A program made the translations under genes and the position numbers. A stretch of DNA of 64,000 nucleotides. It comes from Variovorax paradoxus (GTDB lineage Bacteria > Pseudomonadota > Gammaproteobacteria > Burkholderiales > Burkholderiaceae_C). Under the pieces are notes generated by a model that saw only the letters and a program-made list of their open reading frames with translations, searched no databases and was not told the DNA's origin. Below are positions 56,498-64,000 of this stretch, piece after piece. Where the stretch lies: the NCBI RefSeq assembly GCF_009755665.1, contig NZ_CP046622.1, positions 2,604,001 to 2,668,000 of the forward strand. Direction: 5' to 3'. Every line of letters begins with the position of its first letter. Within the stretch, counting starts at the first letter, position 1.

Positions 56498-57440
56498 CGC
56501 ATTGCGCCGGCCGGCACGCCTGCGCCATTGGCGCGACTGGCAGAGCCTTGCCTATCTGCTGGCGCTTCCGGCGCTGGCGGCTTGGCAGTGGATGCATGGC
56601 TTTTCCGTGCTGCTCTATGGCTTGATGCTGTTTCTGACGCTGGGCGTGGGCGTGATCCACCACAACCACGTGCATTTGCGCATGTGGCGCGGGCGGCGCA
56701 TGAACCGGCTTACCGACTTCTGGATCACGCTGCTGCAGGGGCACCCGACCTTCGTTTTCTGGCCCGCGCATGTGGCCAACCACCATCGCCACCGGCATGG
56801 GCCGCGGGACGTGGCGCGCACCTATCGCTTCGGCGGCGACACCAACCACTTGCGCGGCTACCTGCTGCATCCGTTCCAGGCGGTGTGGGTTCTGATGCCC
56901 GTGTTCTTCGGCTGGCTCGGGCGACTTCGCAGGCACCGGCCGGGGGCATGGGGCTATTGCATGGCGCAGTACGCGCTGTGGCTCGGCAGCTGGAGCGCGC
57001 TGCTGCTGCTCGACTGGCGCAAGGCCCTGCTGTTCGTGATCGTGCCGCAGTTGCATGGGCTGCACTGGTTGCTGGCCACCAACTATCTGCAGCACGCGCA
57101 TGCGGACGGACGCAGGCAAGTGCCGAACGCAGAGGCGCGGCGCGATACCGCGGGTACCCGCTTGAACTACGCACGCAATTTCGAAGGGCTGGTGAACCCA
57201 TTGCTGTTCAACATCGGCCTGCACACCGCACATCACGAGAACCCGCATGTCCACTGGTCCGAGCTCACGCAATTGCACCGCACGCGCTACCGCGCGCAGG
57301 TCGATCCCGCACTCAATGAGCAAGGACTGGTGCCCTACATGGTTCGCGTGTTCGTGCTCGGAGCGTTGTGGCCGCGCTTTCGCAGCCGCTCGCTGATGCC
57401 ACCCGTGCCTTTGGTGCCGCCCGAGTCTTCAACCCACTGA
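56481..57440 (+). CDS. membrane fatty-acid desaturase
   Basis: A 319-residue desaturase. The His boxes are HHNHVH (60-65), HVANHHRHRH (97-106) and HTAHHENPH near residue 255, with four hydrophobic segments between. Membrane desaturases use a di-iron site and molecular oxygen to insert a double bond in acyl chains. It overlaps the hydroxylase gene by 17 bases and precedes the KAS-iron-oxidase fusion by 3 bases. Relatives include rhizopine and alkane-1-monooxygenase-like proteins, so hydroxylation is an alternative. Confidence 0.86.
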   Translation: MARRPDALRRPARLRHWRDWQSLAYLLALPALAAWQWMHGFSVLLYGLMLFLTLGVGVIHHNHVHLRMWRGRRMNRLTDFWITLLQGHPTFVFWPAHVANHHRHRHGPRDVARTYRFGGDTNHLRGYLLHPFQAVWVLMPVFFGWLGRLRRHRPGAWGYCMAQYALWLGSWSALLLLDWRKALLFVIVPQLHGLHWLLATNYLQHAHADGRRQVPNAEARRDTAGTRLNYARNFEGLVNPLLFNIGLHTAHHENPHVHWSELTQLHRTRYRAQVDPALNEQGLVPYMVRVFVLGALWPRFRSRSLMPPVPLVPPESSTH

Positions 57441-57443
57441 ACC

Positions 57444-59399
57444 ATGCCTGTTCCATTTCAACGCGTCTACATCGAGAGCGCCGGCTACTACATGCCCGGC
57501 GAACCCATTCCCAACGAGCGCATGGACGCCTACATTGCGCCGCTCAACCGCATGTCGGAGCGCATCAAGCGGCGCATCCTGGCCGAGAACGGGATCCTCA
57601 CGCGGCACTACGCAATCGACGAGGAGGGCATGACGCGTGAAACCAATGCGCAGCTTGCGGCGGGCGCGATCCGCGATTGCCTGCAGCGCGGCGGGGCCGA
57701 GCTTTCGCGTGTGTCGCTGCTGGCCAGCGGATCTTCGGGTGGCGACACGCTCATGCCGGGCTTTGCCAACATGATCCAGGGCGAACTGGCGGCAGCGCCG
57801 ATGGAGACCTTGTCGGTGCACGGCATCTGCGCCGCGGGCGTGTCGGCCATCCAGTCGGCCGCGCAAGGTATTGAGTTGGGCGCGCACCGCAGCGCGCTTG
57901 CGGTGGCGAGCGAAATGCCGTCGCGGCTTTTCAAGCGCTCGCGTTTCGCGGCCCGTGGCTATGAAACGGACTTCGACTCGCACTTTCTGCGATGGATGCT
58001 TTCGGATGGTGCGGGCGCGCTGCTGCTCTCCGACGGCACGCCCCGGCTGGCCGGCAACCCCGGGTTGCGTTTGCGGCTGAAATGGGTGCACCAGCGTGCG
58101 TTCTCGGGCGACTACCCGGTGTGCATGCAGCTGGGCCTGACCGAAGACCGCGCCCGCGGCCATCTGGACTACGGCTCCTGGGCCGAGGCGGAAGCGGCCG
58201 GGGCCTTGTCGCTGCGGCAGGACATTCGCCTGCTGCCGCACCTGTTCGACATCGGCATCCACGAATACGCGACGCTGGTGCGCGATGGCTGGGTCGACCC
58301 GAAGCGGGTCGACCATTTCCTGTGCCATTACTCGTCGGAAAAATTCATTCCAGTGGTCGAAGACCTGATGACGAAGGCCGACCTCGCCATTCCGCGCGAA
58401 CGGTGGTGGAGCAACCTTGCCTGGCGCGGGAACACCGGCGCGGCGTCGATTCTTATCATGCTGTCGGAGTTCTTGCACACCAAGACGCTGAAGCCCGGCG
58501 AACAGATCTTCTGCTACGTGCCGGAGTCGGGACGCTTCATGGCGGCCTACATGCTGCTGGAGGTCGAGGCTGCCGATGCGACTGCCCAAGCGGTGTCCAG
58601 CCCACGCGCGGCCGCCGAAACCGCGCCGGCCGACGACGAGATGGCGATTGCGCCGCCGCACGATCCGGCCGCCGCACCCGAAGGCCTGGGCGCGCTGCTG
58701 ACCGAACTGGCCGGCATCTGGCACGACTACCGCTCGAAGGTGTGGCGCACACCGCTGATCCGCCAGATTCGCGAGCGCCGCTTCGCGCTGCCCGACTACC
58801 TGAACTGGATGGAGCAGTGGATTCCGCAGGTGCGCGAAGGCAGCCGCTGGATGCGCGAAGGCGCCGCTTCGCTGACGGGGCCCTACAAGACGCTTGCCGC
58901 GCTGATCGACGTGCATGCGGGCGAAGAGCAGGACGACTTCAACATTCTCTTCAGCGACTACCGCAAGGCCGGCGGCACCGTGGCCGAGATCGGCGAGTTG
59001 CGCCGCAACCCGGGCGGGGAGGCGCTCAACGCCTATCTTCATGGCCTGGCTGCCACGCGCGACCCCATCGGGCTGCTGGGGGCGGTCTACATCATCGAAG
59101 GCACGGGCCAGCGCATCGTGCCGGCGCTGCTTCCGCTGATCAAGGCCGGCCTGAAGCTGCCGCCGGATGCGTTCCGCTTTCTCGAGTACCACGGCCACAA
59201 CGATGAGAACCACCTGAACCGATGGCTTGCCGCCGTCGAGATGGTGATGGCCGTGGAGGCGGGCAAAGACGACCAAGGCGGCAAAGGGCAGGGCCGCGCA
59301 GCCCGGCAGATCATCAACACGGCGCGCCATACGGCTGCGCTTTACTTGATGCAGTTTCAGCAAATCACGGAGCGAATGTCACATGAGCCGAACGCCTGA
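57444..59399 (+). CDS. fusion of KAS-III-like condensing enzyme and heme-oxygenase-like iron oxidase domain
   Basis: A 651-residue protein in two halves. Residues 1-~375 are a thiolase-fold ketoacyl synthase III: catalytic Cys129 (SVHGICAAGVSAI), His295 (HFLCHYSS) and Asn330 (WRGNTGAAS), so the triad is intact. An Ala/Pro-rich linker (~376-412) leads to residues ~413-640, which resemble the heme-oxygenase-like di-iron oxidase (HDO) group, annotated as iron-containing redox enzyme. Candidate metal ligands are His491, Glu494/Glu495, Glu552 (YIIEGTGQRI), His583/His585, Asp587 and His590 (EYHGHNDENH). The first half would make a C-C bond from acyl thioesters and the second oxidise or fragment the product. 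Coupled to neighbours on both sides. Confidence 0.82.
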   Translation: MPVPFQRVYIESAGYYMPGEPIPNERMDAYIAPLNRMSERIKRRILAENGILTRHYAIDEEGMTRETNAQLAAGAIRDCLQRGGAELSRVSLLASGSSGGDTLMPGFANMIQGELAAAPMETLSVHGICAAGVSAIQSAAQGIELGAHRSALAVASEMPSRLFKRSRFAARGYETDFDSHFLRWMLSDGAGALLLSDGTPRLAGNPGLRLRLKWVHQRAFSGDYPVCMQLGLTEDRARGHLDYGSWAEAEAAGALSLRQDIRLLPHLFDIGIHEYATLVRDGWVDPKRVDHFLCHYSSEKFIPVVEDLMTKADLAIPRERWWSNLAWRGNTGAASILIMLSEFLHTKTLKPGEQIFCYVPESGRFMAAYMLLEVEAADATAQAVSSPRAAAETAPADDEMAIAPPHDPAAAPEGLGALLTELAGIWHDYRSKVWRTPLIRQIRERRFALPDYLNWMEQWIPQVREGSRWMREGAASLTGPYKTLAALIDVHAGEEQDDFNILFSDYRKAGGTVAEIGELRRNPGGEALNAYLHGLAATRDPIGLLGAVYIIEGTGQRIVPALLPLIKAGLKLPPDAFRFLEYHGHNDENHLNRWLAAVEMVMAVEAGKDDQGGKGQGRAARQIINTARHTAALYLMQFQQITERMSHEPNA

Positions 59400-60294
59400 T
59401 TTCCTCGAGCAGGGCCACGACGAGCGCGACCCCAGTCCTTGGCTCGCCCTCTATCTCGACCAGAGCACGCCATTGCCTGACGAGGTCAAGGCCGCATGGC
59501 TGGCCGATTCGAGCTCGGGCTCGCGCCAGTACCTTCTGCCGTTCCTGCGGCCGGTGGCGCGGCTCACGATCATCCTGATCCAGGTGGTGAAGGTGTTCGT
59601 GCCGCGCAACTGGTCGCACTCGAAGATGCTGCACAACCTGCTGGCCTGGGGGCTGAAGCGCTTCGTTTCACCAGAGGCGAACTGGCTGATCCTGCGGCAC
59701 TTCCATCTGGGTTCGCAGGTGCTGAGCTTCATCGGCCGCAATTCGCCCGCACCGGTGGGTACCTCGCCGCTGGAGCCCGCCGACATCGATGCGCTCAGAG
59801 ATGAGATGTTTCTGAAGCACGATCTGAATCTGTTCAATTTCGTGATCCGCCTGAATCAGGCGCTGCGCGACCGGGGCATGGTGCTCGGCAAGGCCCCTGA
59901 TGTCGACTTTTCGATGATCAGGGACCCCAGGTTGCGTCTTTCGGACATGCCGCAGGGCAAGCTGAATTTTCTCGACCTGCAGAGTGCCATTGAGCTATTT
60001 ACGCCTCTTTATCAGTTGATGCTCACTGATAACGACTTTTGGCGGGCGGCCAACTCACTGCAGCTCGACGAAACCATCGGCATCTATGCTGCGACGGTAC
60101 TCGGCGCTCCGGAGCACCTGATTCTGGTCAACAACAAGCACCCGTTGGTGCCGCTTTCCACCTTGCGGGCGGGGCATCGGCTGGTCATCCATGGGCTCTC
60201 GACCGAAATGCTGCACAGCCTGTTGCGGCGCATGCAGGCCGCGCATGAGGCGCCGCCCGAGGCAACACCCGCACGGGAGGAGGCACTTGCATAA
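59383..60294 (+). CDS. uncharacterised protein of the KAS-HDO cluster
   Basis: A 303-residue protein, family not recognised with confidence; I suspect a DUF-type family limited to such clusters. The start MSRTPDFLEQGHDERDPSPW is polar. Residues ~50-70 (PVARLTIILIQVVKVFV) are hydrophobic and may be membrane-bound. A conserved-looking middle has FVSPEANWLILRHFHLGSQV and MFLKHDLNLFNFVIRL; a Glu/His-containing helical composition would suit another metal-binding or lipid-binding fold. It overlaps the fusion gene by 17 bases, with GGAG 10 bases upstream, so it is probably translated with it and acts in the same pathway. Confidence 0.7.
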   Translation: MSRTPDFLEQGHDERDPSPWLALYLDQSTPLPDEVKAAWLADSSSGSRQYLLPFLRPVARLTIILIQVVKVFVPRNWSHSKMLHNLLAWGLKRFVSPEANWLILRHFHLGSQVLSFIGRNSPAPVGTSPLEPADIDALRDEMFLKHDLNLFNFVIRLNQALRDRGMVLGKAPDVDFSMIRDPRLRLSDMPQGKLNFLDLQSAIELFTPLYQLMLTDNDFWRAANSLQLDETIGIYAATVLGAPEHLILVNNKHPLVPLSTLRAGHRLVIHGLSTEMLHSLLRRMQAAHEAPPEATPAREEALA

Positions 60295-60321
60295 AGCGTA
60301 TGCTGCCCCCAGATGGAACCC

Positions 60322-60681
60322 ATGAACACGACCCAAAATCCGTCTCCCAAGACCGATCTGGCAGTGACCCACGTGCTGGCTCAACTGCTGGAGCGGCTCG
60401 AGCACAGCACCGTTCCCGTCGGGGCGGAGCAGTACCGCTCGGTGGTCGAGCACCTCGTGCACGAATTCAGCGACGTTGAACCGGGCGCCGATCTGGGCCG
60501 CCTGCTCGACGCATATCCTGCTGCCGCCGAGGTGTACGAAAATCTCAACTATCAACACGCCGGCCTGTGCCGCTCGGCGCTGGACGCGGCACTTGCAGCC
60601 GAAGTCCGCGCCAGAGAAGTCATAGCACGGGCCATGCGTAATACCGAACCCAAAAAGGACAAAGCCGATGGCCAAAGCTGA
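60322..60681 (+). CDS. small helical protein of unknown function
   Basis: A 119-residue protein, predicted mostly helical and acidic, with no recognised family. It contains LAVTHVLAQLLERLEHS, then YRSVVEHLVHEF and LGRLLDAYPAAAEVYENL, suggesting a helical bundle. The start at 60322 has GGAACC at good spacing; a start at 60313 lacks one. It lies 27 bases after the preceding gene and overlaps the next by 14 bases. Confidence 0.65.
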   Translation: MNTTQNPSPKTDLAVTHVLAQLLERLEHSTVPVGAEQYRSVVEHLVHEFSDVEPGADLGRLLDAYPAAAEVYENLNYQHAGLCRSALDAALAAEVRAREVIARAMRNTEPKKDKADGQS

Positions 60682-60898
60682 GGTGAAGACTGCCGTCGTG
60701 GCCGATGGCTTGCGTTACAAATCAAAAGCCCCGGGCTCGCCGTTCCGCGCGTCCGCGTCGTTCAGCGGGGCGACCATGTCCTGCTTCATGTGCGGCAAGC
60801 ACCGCGTGCGGTCGCAATTGCGCACCCGCCAGGTGCTCGGCAAGTCGCAAACCGTGTGCGCGCCTTCGTGCAAGGCACTAGACGAGTCGCTCGAATAA
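60668..60898 (+). CDS. small four-cysteine (probable zinc-binding) protein
   Basis: A 76-residue basic protein with CFMC at ~39-42 and CAPSC at ~64-68, a CxxC...CxxxC arrangement typical of a small zinc ribbon. No family was recognised. It overlaps the upstream small gene by 14 bases and ends 8 bases before a strong terminator, so it closes the transcription unit. Could bind nucleic acid or act as a metal chaperone; neither is shown. Confidence 0.65.
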   Translation: MAKAEVKTAVVADGLRYKSKAPGSPFRASASFSGATMSCFMCGKHRVRSQLRTRQVLGKSQTVCAPSCKALDESLE

Positions 60899-60906
60899 TC
60901 TGACGG

Positions 60907-60935
60907 CGCTCCACCAGTAGGTGGAGCGTCTTTTT
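60907..60935 (+). terminator. rho-independent terminator closing the lipid cluster
   Basis: CGCTCCACC-AGTA-GGTGGAGCG, a perfect 9-bp stem, followed by TCTTTTT. It closes the unit that begins at 54125. Confidence 0.92.
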
Positions 60936-61111
60936 GGCGACATGCCCGAGCACTGGCGGTGCAGATTTCCTTCCCTATTTGCGGTATTGGATATACAGTT
61001 AGACACAATTGATGCAAGTAATTGCAGTCAATAAAAAGTACTAATTCGTAGTCGACGGCAAATGATTTTGTATAGGCGCCCGGCGTCGGGCAATGTGCGG
61101 AAGGACCTGCA

Positions 61112-61693
61112 ATGAATAAGTCACGTCATGTTGTCATGCAGGTGGTGAGGCGCTCGTCCGGCAGCGCCACTCACCATGTCGAATTCTTCATGGACAACAT
61201 CTTTGCCGAGCGCCTTCGGCAGTTGCGTTCGCTCGTGCCGCCGCTCGGCAGCCTGAACAAGCAGCGTGACCTGGTGATCGACAAGGTACGGGTGCGGCTT
61301 CCGAATGCCATCTGGCGCACCGGCAGCCATGTCGACAGCGGCGTCGAGGGCTCTTGCATCGTGATTGCAGCCGAAGGTTCGTTCAACTGCGGCGGCAAGG
61401 ACCGCAACACCCGCGAGAAGCTGGTGACCTACAACTTCTCGATTGCGCGCCTGATCGAATTGCACTCCGAACGCCCCGACAACGAGACCCTTTACATCCG
61501 CGACGGCACTTTCGCCAACGACGAGCCGGCCGAGTCGGCTGCGGGCCAGTGGGTCGCGTCATTGAATGAGTTGGAAGCCGTGATGCGCGTTCCGGATGCT
61601 CCCTCTGACTTCGACACCTTGCACGACTTGACGATGCGGCCCGAACAGCGAGCGGCCGTCACTCCTCCCACGCACCGGGCCAGCTTCTACTGA
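61112..61693 (+). CDS. hypothetical protein, orphan family
   Basis: A 193-residue protein with no recognised domain. The start is supported by AAGGA 7 bases upstream. It is mixed alpha/beta, with strands such as VVMQVVRRSS and SCIVIAAEGSFNCGGKD, and no signal peptide or membrane segment. The ~100 bases upstream (60980-61080) are strikingly AT-rich for this genome, suggesting a strong or silenced promoter. It overlaps the convergent metal-dependent hydrolase gene by 7 bases. Only two Cys residues are present, so no zinc site is evident. Confidence 0.65.
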   Translation: MNKSRHVVMQVVRRSSGSATHHVEFFMDNIFAERLRQLRSLVPPLGSLNKQRDLVIDKVRVRLPNAIWRTGSHVDSGVEGSCIVIAAEGSFNCGGKDRNTREKLVTYNFSIARLIELHSERPDNETLYIRDGTFANDEPAESAAGQWVASLNELEAVMRVPDAPSDFDTLHDLTMRPEQRAAVTPPTHRASFY

Positions 61694-62535
61694 AGAACCG
61701 CGCCGGCCGCCTCGGGTGCCCCGCCCACCGCGGTGTATTGCGCGCGGTTGTTTTCGAGCCAGTGCGCCGAAAGGCTGCTGTCTTGCTGCGCCGGATGAAA
61801 GTCGGCGCGGAAGTAGCTGCGCCACGCGCTCCAGTTTCCCCGCAGCAAGCCGCCTCTGCTCAGCAGGATGCGCGCGGCGCTTTTCCATGTGGCCCATTTC
61901 CACAGCTGCCCTTCATGGCGCAGGTTGTCGACCGTCTGGCGCAGCAGGTCGCCCAGGAACATGACGGTCACCCGGCGAAACCAGCGCGTGCGCCACGGGT
62001 CGGAGCCATCGGCGGCCTTGTAGATGTCGAAGGCGACGGATTTGTGCTCCAGCTCTTCGGCGCAGTGCCAAAGCCACATCGTCCGCAGCCGGGGTTCGGC
62101 GCCGTCGAGCACTTCAGGGTGGGCCAGCAGCCATTCGGCGAACATTGCGGTGAAGTGCTCGGTCGCCGCAGTCACTGCCAGCGCGTGGCGAGGATCGGCG
62201 CCTTCCATCAGTTCCATGCGCTTGGAGGCACGGGGCGTCCAGCCGTCCTTCAGGCCCTGGGCTTCGAGGTGGCCGTTGAAGAGGGTGTGGATGCGGCGGT
62301 GCGTGGCCTCCTGCCCAATGAAGCCGCGCACCTCGGCACGGTATTTTTCTTGCGCCTCGGCCGGCAGCGTGGCCACGGTGTCGCGCACGGCATCGATGAA
62401 GAACTGCTCGCCGAACGGAAAGCTCATCGACAACGCGTTGAAGAAGGCGGTGGAGAATGCATCGCCGCCGCACCAGTTGCGCCCGAACGGCGTTTGCAGA
62501 TCGATGAGAAGGCGGCGCACGACAAGATCGGTCAT
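61687..62535 (-). CDS. predicted metal-dependent hydrolase (PF10118-like, di-metal helical)
   Basis: A 282-residue protein of the family annotated as metal-dependent hydrolase. Ligand-like motifs are SFPFGEQFFIDAVR, FIGQEATHRRIHTLF, ATEHFTAMFAEWLL and HCAEELEHKSVAFDIY, i.e. repeated E-x-x-H pairs as in ferritin-like di-iron helical bundles; the hydrolase name may therefore be misleading. Start chosen at 62535, with GAGG 10 bases upstream; an in-frame TTG at 62544 is less likely. Divergent from a TetR gene with two operators between them. Confidence 0.78.
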   Translation of the reverse strand: MTDLVVRRLLIDLQTPFGRNWCGGDAFSTAFFNALSMSFPFGEQFFIDAVRDTVATLPAEAQEKYRAEVRGFIGQEATHRRIHTLFNGHLEAQGLKDGWTPRASKRMELMEGADPRHALAVTAATEHFTAMFAEWLLAHPEVLDGAEPRLRTMWLWHCAEELEHKSVAFDIYKAADGSDPWRTRWFRRVTVMFLGDLLRQTVDNLRHEGQLWKWATWKSAARILLSRGGLLRGNWSAWRSYFRADFHPAQQDSSLSAHWLENNRAQYTAVGGAPEAAGAVLQ

Positions 62536-62563
62536 GAGAAACAATCCTCTAAAAAACCAAGTT

Positions 62564-62579
62564 GGTACACATCAGTACC
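62564..62579. promoter_or_regulatory. TetR operator 1
   Basis: GGTAC-ACATCA-GTACC, a 5-bp inverted repeat with 6-base spacer preceded by TT. It lies 29 bases before the metal-dependent hydrolase start, in its promoter. Confidence 0.7.
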
Positions 62580-62607
62580 GGCTGATCGAATGGTGCGCAC
62601 ATCTGTT

Positions 62608-62623
62608 GGTACCGTCAAGTACC
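62608..62623. promoter_or_regulatory. TetR operator 2
   Basis: GGTAC-CGTCAA-GTACC, with the same arms and spacing as the first site and also preceded by TT. The centres are 44 bp apart, about four helical turns. A third half-site GTACC lies at 62639, between the tetR SD and start. Confidence 0.7.
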
Positions 62624-62646
62624 AGGGCGTAGGAAAATGTACCTTC

Positions 62647-63282
62647 ATGAGCATCGCGACTGAAAAACCAGCCCTTGCCGCTCCTTCGGGAGAGCCGGTT
62701 CACGAGCATTACTCGCGGCTGCTGGAAGGCATGGCGCGCGCCGTGGCAGCAAAGGGCTATGCGGAAACAACCATTGCCGACATCGTGCGCGAGGCGGCGG
62801 TTTCGCGCCGGACCTTCTACGAACACTTCACGACCAAATCGGAATGCCTGATCGCCCTGTACGAGGCAGCCAGCAAGCTGGCGCTGCGCGCGGTGAGCGA
62901 GGCCTTCGATCCGGCGCACCCCTGGCACGCGCAGGTGGAGCGGGCCATGACTGCCTACTTCGACTATCTTGCGCAGGACCCGGTGCTGCTGCGTACGTTG
63001 TTCATCGAGATACTCGGACTGGGAATGCCCGGCCTCGCGGCCCGGCGCCGAGTGAACGATGAGATTGCCAGCTTCATCCAGCTGGCAATCAATGGCAGCA
63101 GCGGCAACGCGCACGGTGGCCCGGCGGCGCACCTCACCAGCGAGATGGCCATGACGGTGGTGGGCGGCATCAACGAACTGGTGCTCCAGTCCATCGAGCA
63201 GAACCGGGCTGGAGATCTGAGCCAGTTGGTTTCGCCGGCTACGCGCCTGGTGCGCGCCGTGGCCGCCGAGAGCTTCAGGTAG
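62647..63282 (+). CDS. TetR-family transcriptional regulator
   Basis: A 211-residue TetR regulator. The N-terminal HTH is GYAETTIADIVREAAVSRRT followed by FYEHFTTKSECL (~37-70). The C-terminal ligand domain contains AQVERAMTAYFDYLAQDPVL and MTVVGGINELVLQSIEQNRA. It is divergent from the metal-dependent hydrolase, and the two duplicated dyads between them indicate repression of that gene and autoregulation. The ligand is unknown; such pairs often respond to fatty-acyl compounds. Start chosen at 62647, with AGGA 12 bases upstream. Confidence 0.9.
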   Translation: MSIATEKPALAAPSGEPVHEHYSRLLEGMARAVAAKGYAETTIADIVREAAVSRRTFYEHFTTKSECLIALYEAASKLALRAVSEAFDPAHPWHAQVERAMTAYFDYLAQDPVLLRTLFIEILGLGMPGLAARRRVNDEIASFIQLAINGSSGNAHGGPAAHLTSEMAMTVVGGINELVLQSIEQNRAGDLSQLVSPATRLVRAVAAESFR

Positions 63283-63312
63283 CGGCCAGGTTGCGGCGAA
63301 TCGGCCAGCCGA

Positions 63313-63681
63313 TCAGGCCGGCTTGGCCTGCGCCGGGTCGTAGAAGAACTCTTCCTCGGCGATGCGGTCGCCCGCCCAGCGCTGCCAGGCGAGCTCTTCC
63401 ATGCGCATGCCCTTGCCGCCCTTGAAGCGGAACTCGAACACCCACCGGATCACCACGTGGTCGCCGTTCACGAGCACGGGGCGCACGCAGGTCGAAACGA
63501 CCGATTCGGTTCGCTCCAGCACCGCCTGCTCGTGCGCAACCAGCGTGGCGCGGCCGCACCGGGGCTCGGCCTGGTTCTCACGCATGGTCGCGTCTTCGGT
63601 GTAGTAGTTTTCGATGGCCTTGGCATGCGCGCCGCTTTCGACGGCGGCAATAAAGGCTTCGAGTCTTTCCGCGGAAGGCAT
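63313..63681 (-). CDS. NTF2/SnoaL-like small protein
   Basis: A 122-residue protein with the SnoaL/NTF2-like pattern: RLEAFIAAVESGAHAKAIEN, YYTEDATMRENQAEPRCGRA, and a C-terminal beta region HVVIRWVFEFRFKGGKGMRM then AWQRWAGDRIAEEEFFYDP. Proteins of this fold bind or isomerise small hydrophobic ligands, but function is unassigned. It begins 13 bases after the pyrophosphatase gene on the same strand and ends 30 bases from the convergent tetR. Confidence 0.8.
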   Translation of the reverse strand: MPSAERLEAFIAAVESGAHAKAIENYYTEDATMRENQAEPRCGRATLVAHEQAVLERTESVVSTCVRPVLVNGDHVVIRWVFEFRFKGGKGMRMEELAWQRWAGDRIAEEEFFYDPAQAKPA

Positions 63682-63694
63682 CAGGTATTGGCTT

Positions 63695-64000
<306 letters not shown>

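Overview
The window is a dense, GC-rich chromosomal stretch from a betaproteobacterium. The gene content and order (pstSCAB-phoU-phoB-phoR next to ppk and ppx, ffs-dnaX-ybaB-recR, moaA-mobA-moeA, rnhA/gloB/mltD, type-B L31 next to rho and trxA) look like Burkholderiales, family Comamonadaceae, most likely Variovorax or a close relative. That placement is inferred from recall, not from a search. Nearly all of it is core genome: I see no insertion sequence, prophage, CRISPR array or rRNA operon, and there is one tRNA gene.

Layout. 0.3-5.3 kb: a large autotransporter, then a LysR regulator divergent from a small secreted NTF2-like protein. 5.4-8 kb: tRNA-Pro, a nu-class-like glutathione transferase and a thioredoxin-reductase-like flavoprotein fused to a cyclic-nucleotide-binding domain. 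8.2-21.3 kb: a phosphate locus with an OlsB-like acyltransferase, ppk, sixA, a lipoprotein, ppx, then pstSCAB-phoU-phoB-phoR. Three sets of 11-bp-spaced Pho-box repeats lie in front of ppk, ppx and pstS, so polyphosphate turnover and high-affinity phosphate uptake look co-controlled by PhoB. 21.3-27.8 kb: a MATE transporter, a GT-C-like membrane protein, rpmE2, a Gfo/Idh/MocA oxidoreductase, rho and trxA. 28-35 kb: an AddB/AddA-type helicase-nuclease pair coupled to an HI0933-like flavoprotein. 35-40.4 kb: an HxlR regulator divergent from a methyltransferase, the 4.5S SRP RNA, dnaX with a 9-A slippery run, ybaB, recR and a MAPEG protein. 40.5-43.2 kb: a nitrate/sulfonate/taurine-type ABC importer. 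43.3-46.9 kb: mltD-gloB divergent from a methyltransferase and rnhA. 46.9-50 kb: moaA-mobA-moeA. 50-54 kb: an SDR, a ZIP metal transporter behind a probable Fur box, an aldehyde dehydrogenase and an exported peroxiredoxin.

The least ordinary region is 54.1-60.9 kb. It holds seven tightly packed or overlapping plus-strand genes ending at a strong terminator: a phospholipase-D-type lipoprotein, a sterol-desaturase-family hydroxylase, a fatty-acid desaturase, a fusion of a KAS-III-like condensing enzyme with a heme-oxygenase-like iron oxidase domain, a protein of unknown family, a small helical protein and a small four-cysteine protein. Three predicted non-heme iron enzymes and one condensing enzyme in one unit suggest an uncharacterised modified-lipid or hydrocarbon pathway.

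61-64 kb: an orphan gene, a di-metal hydrolase/ferritin-like protein divergent from a TetR regulator with two identical-architecture operators between them, an NTF2-like protein, and the C-terminus of a membrane pyrophosphatase cut by the window end.
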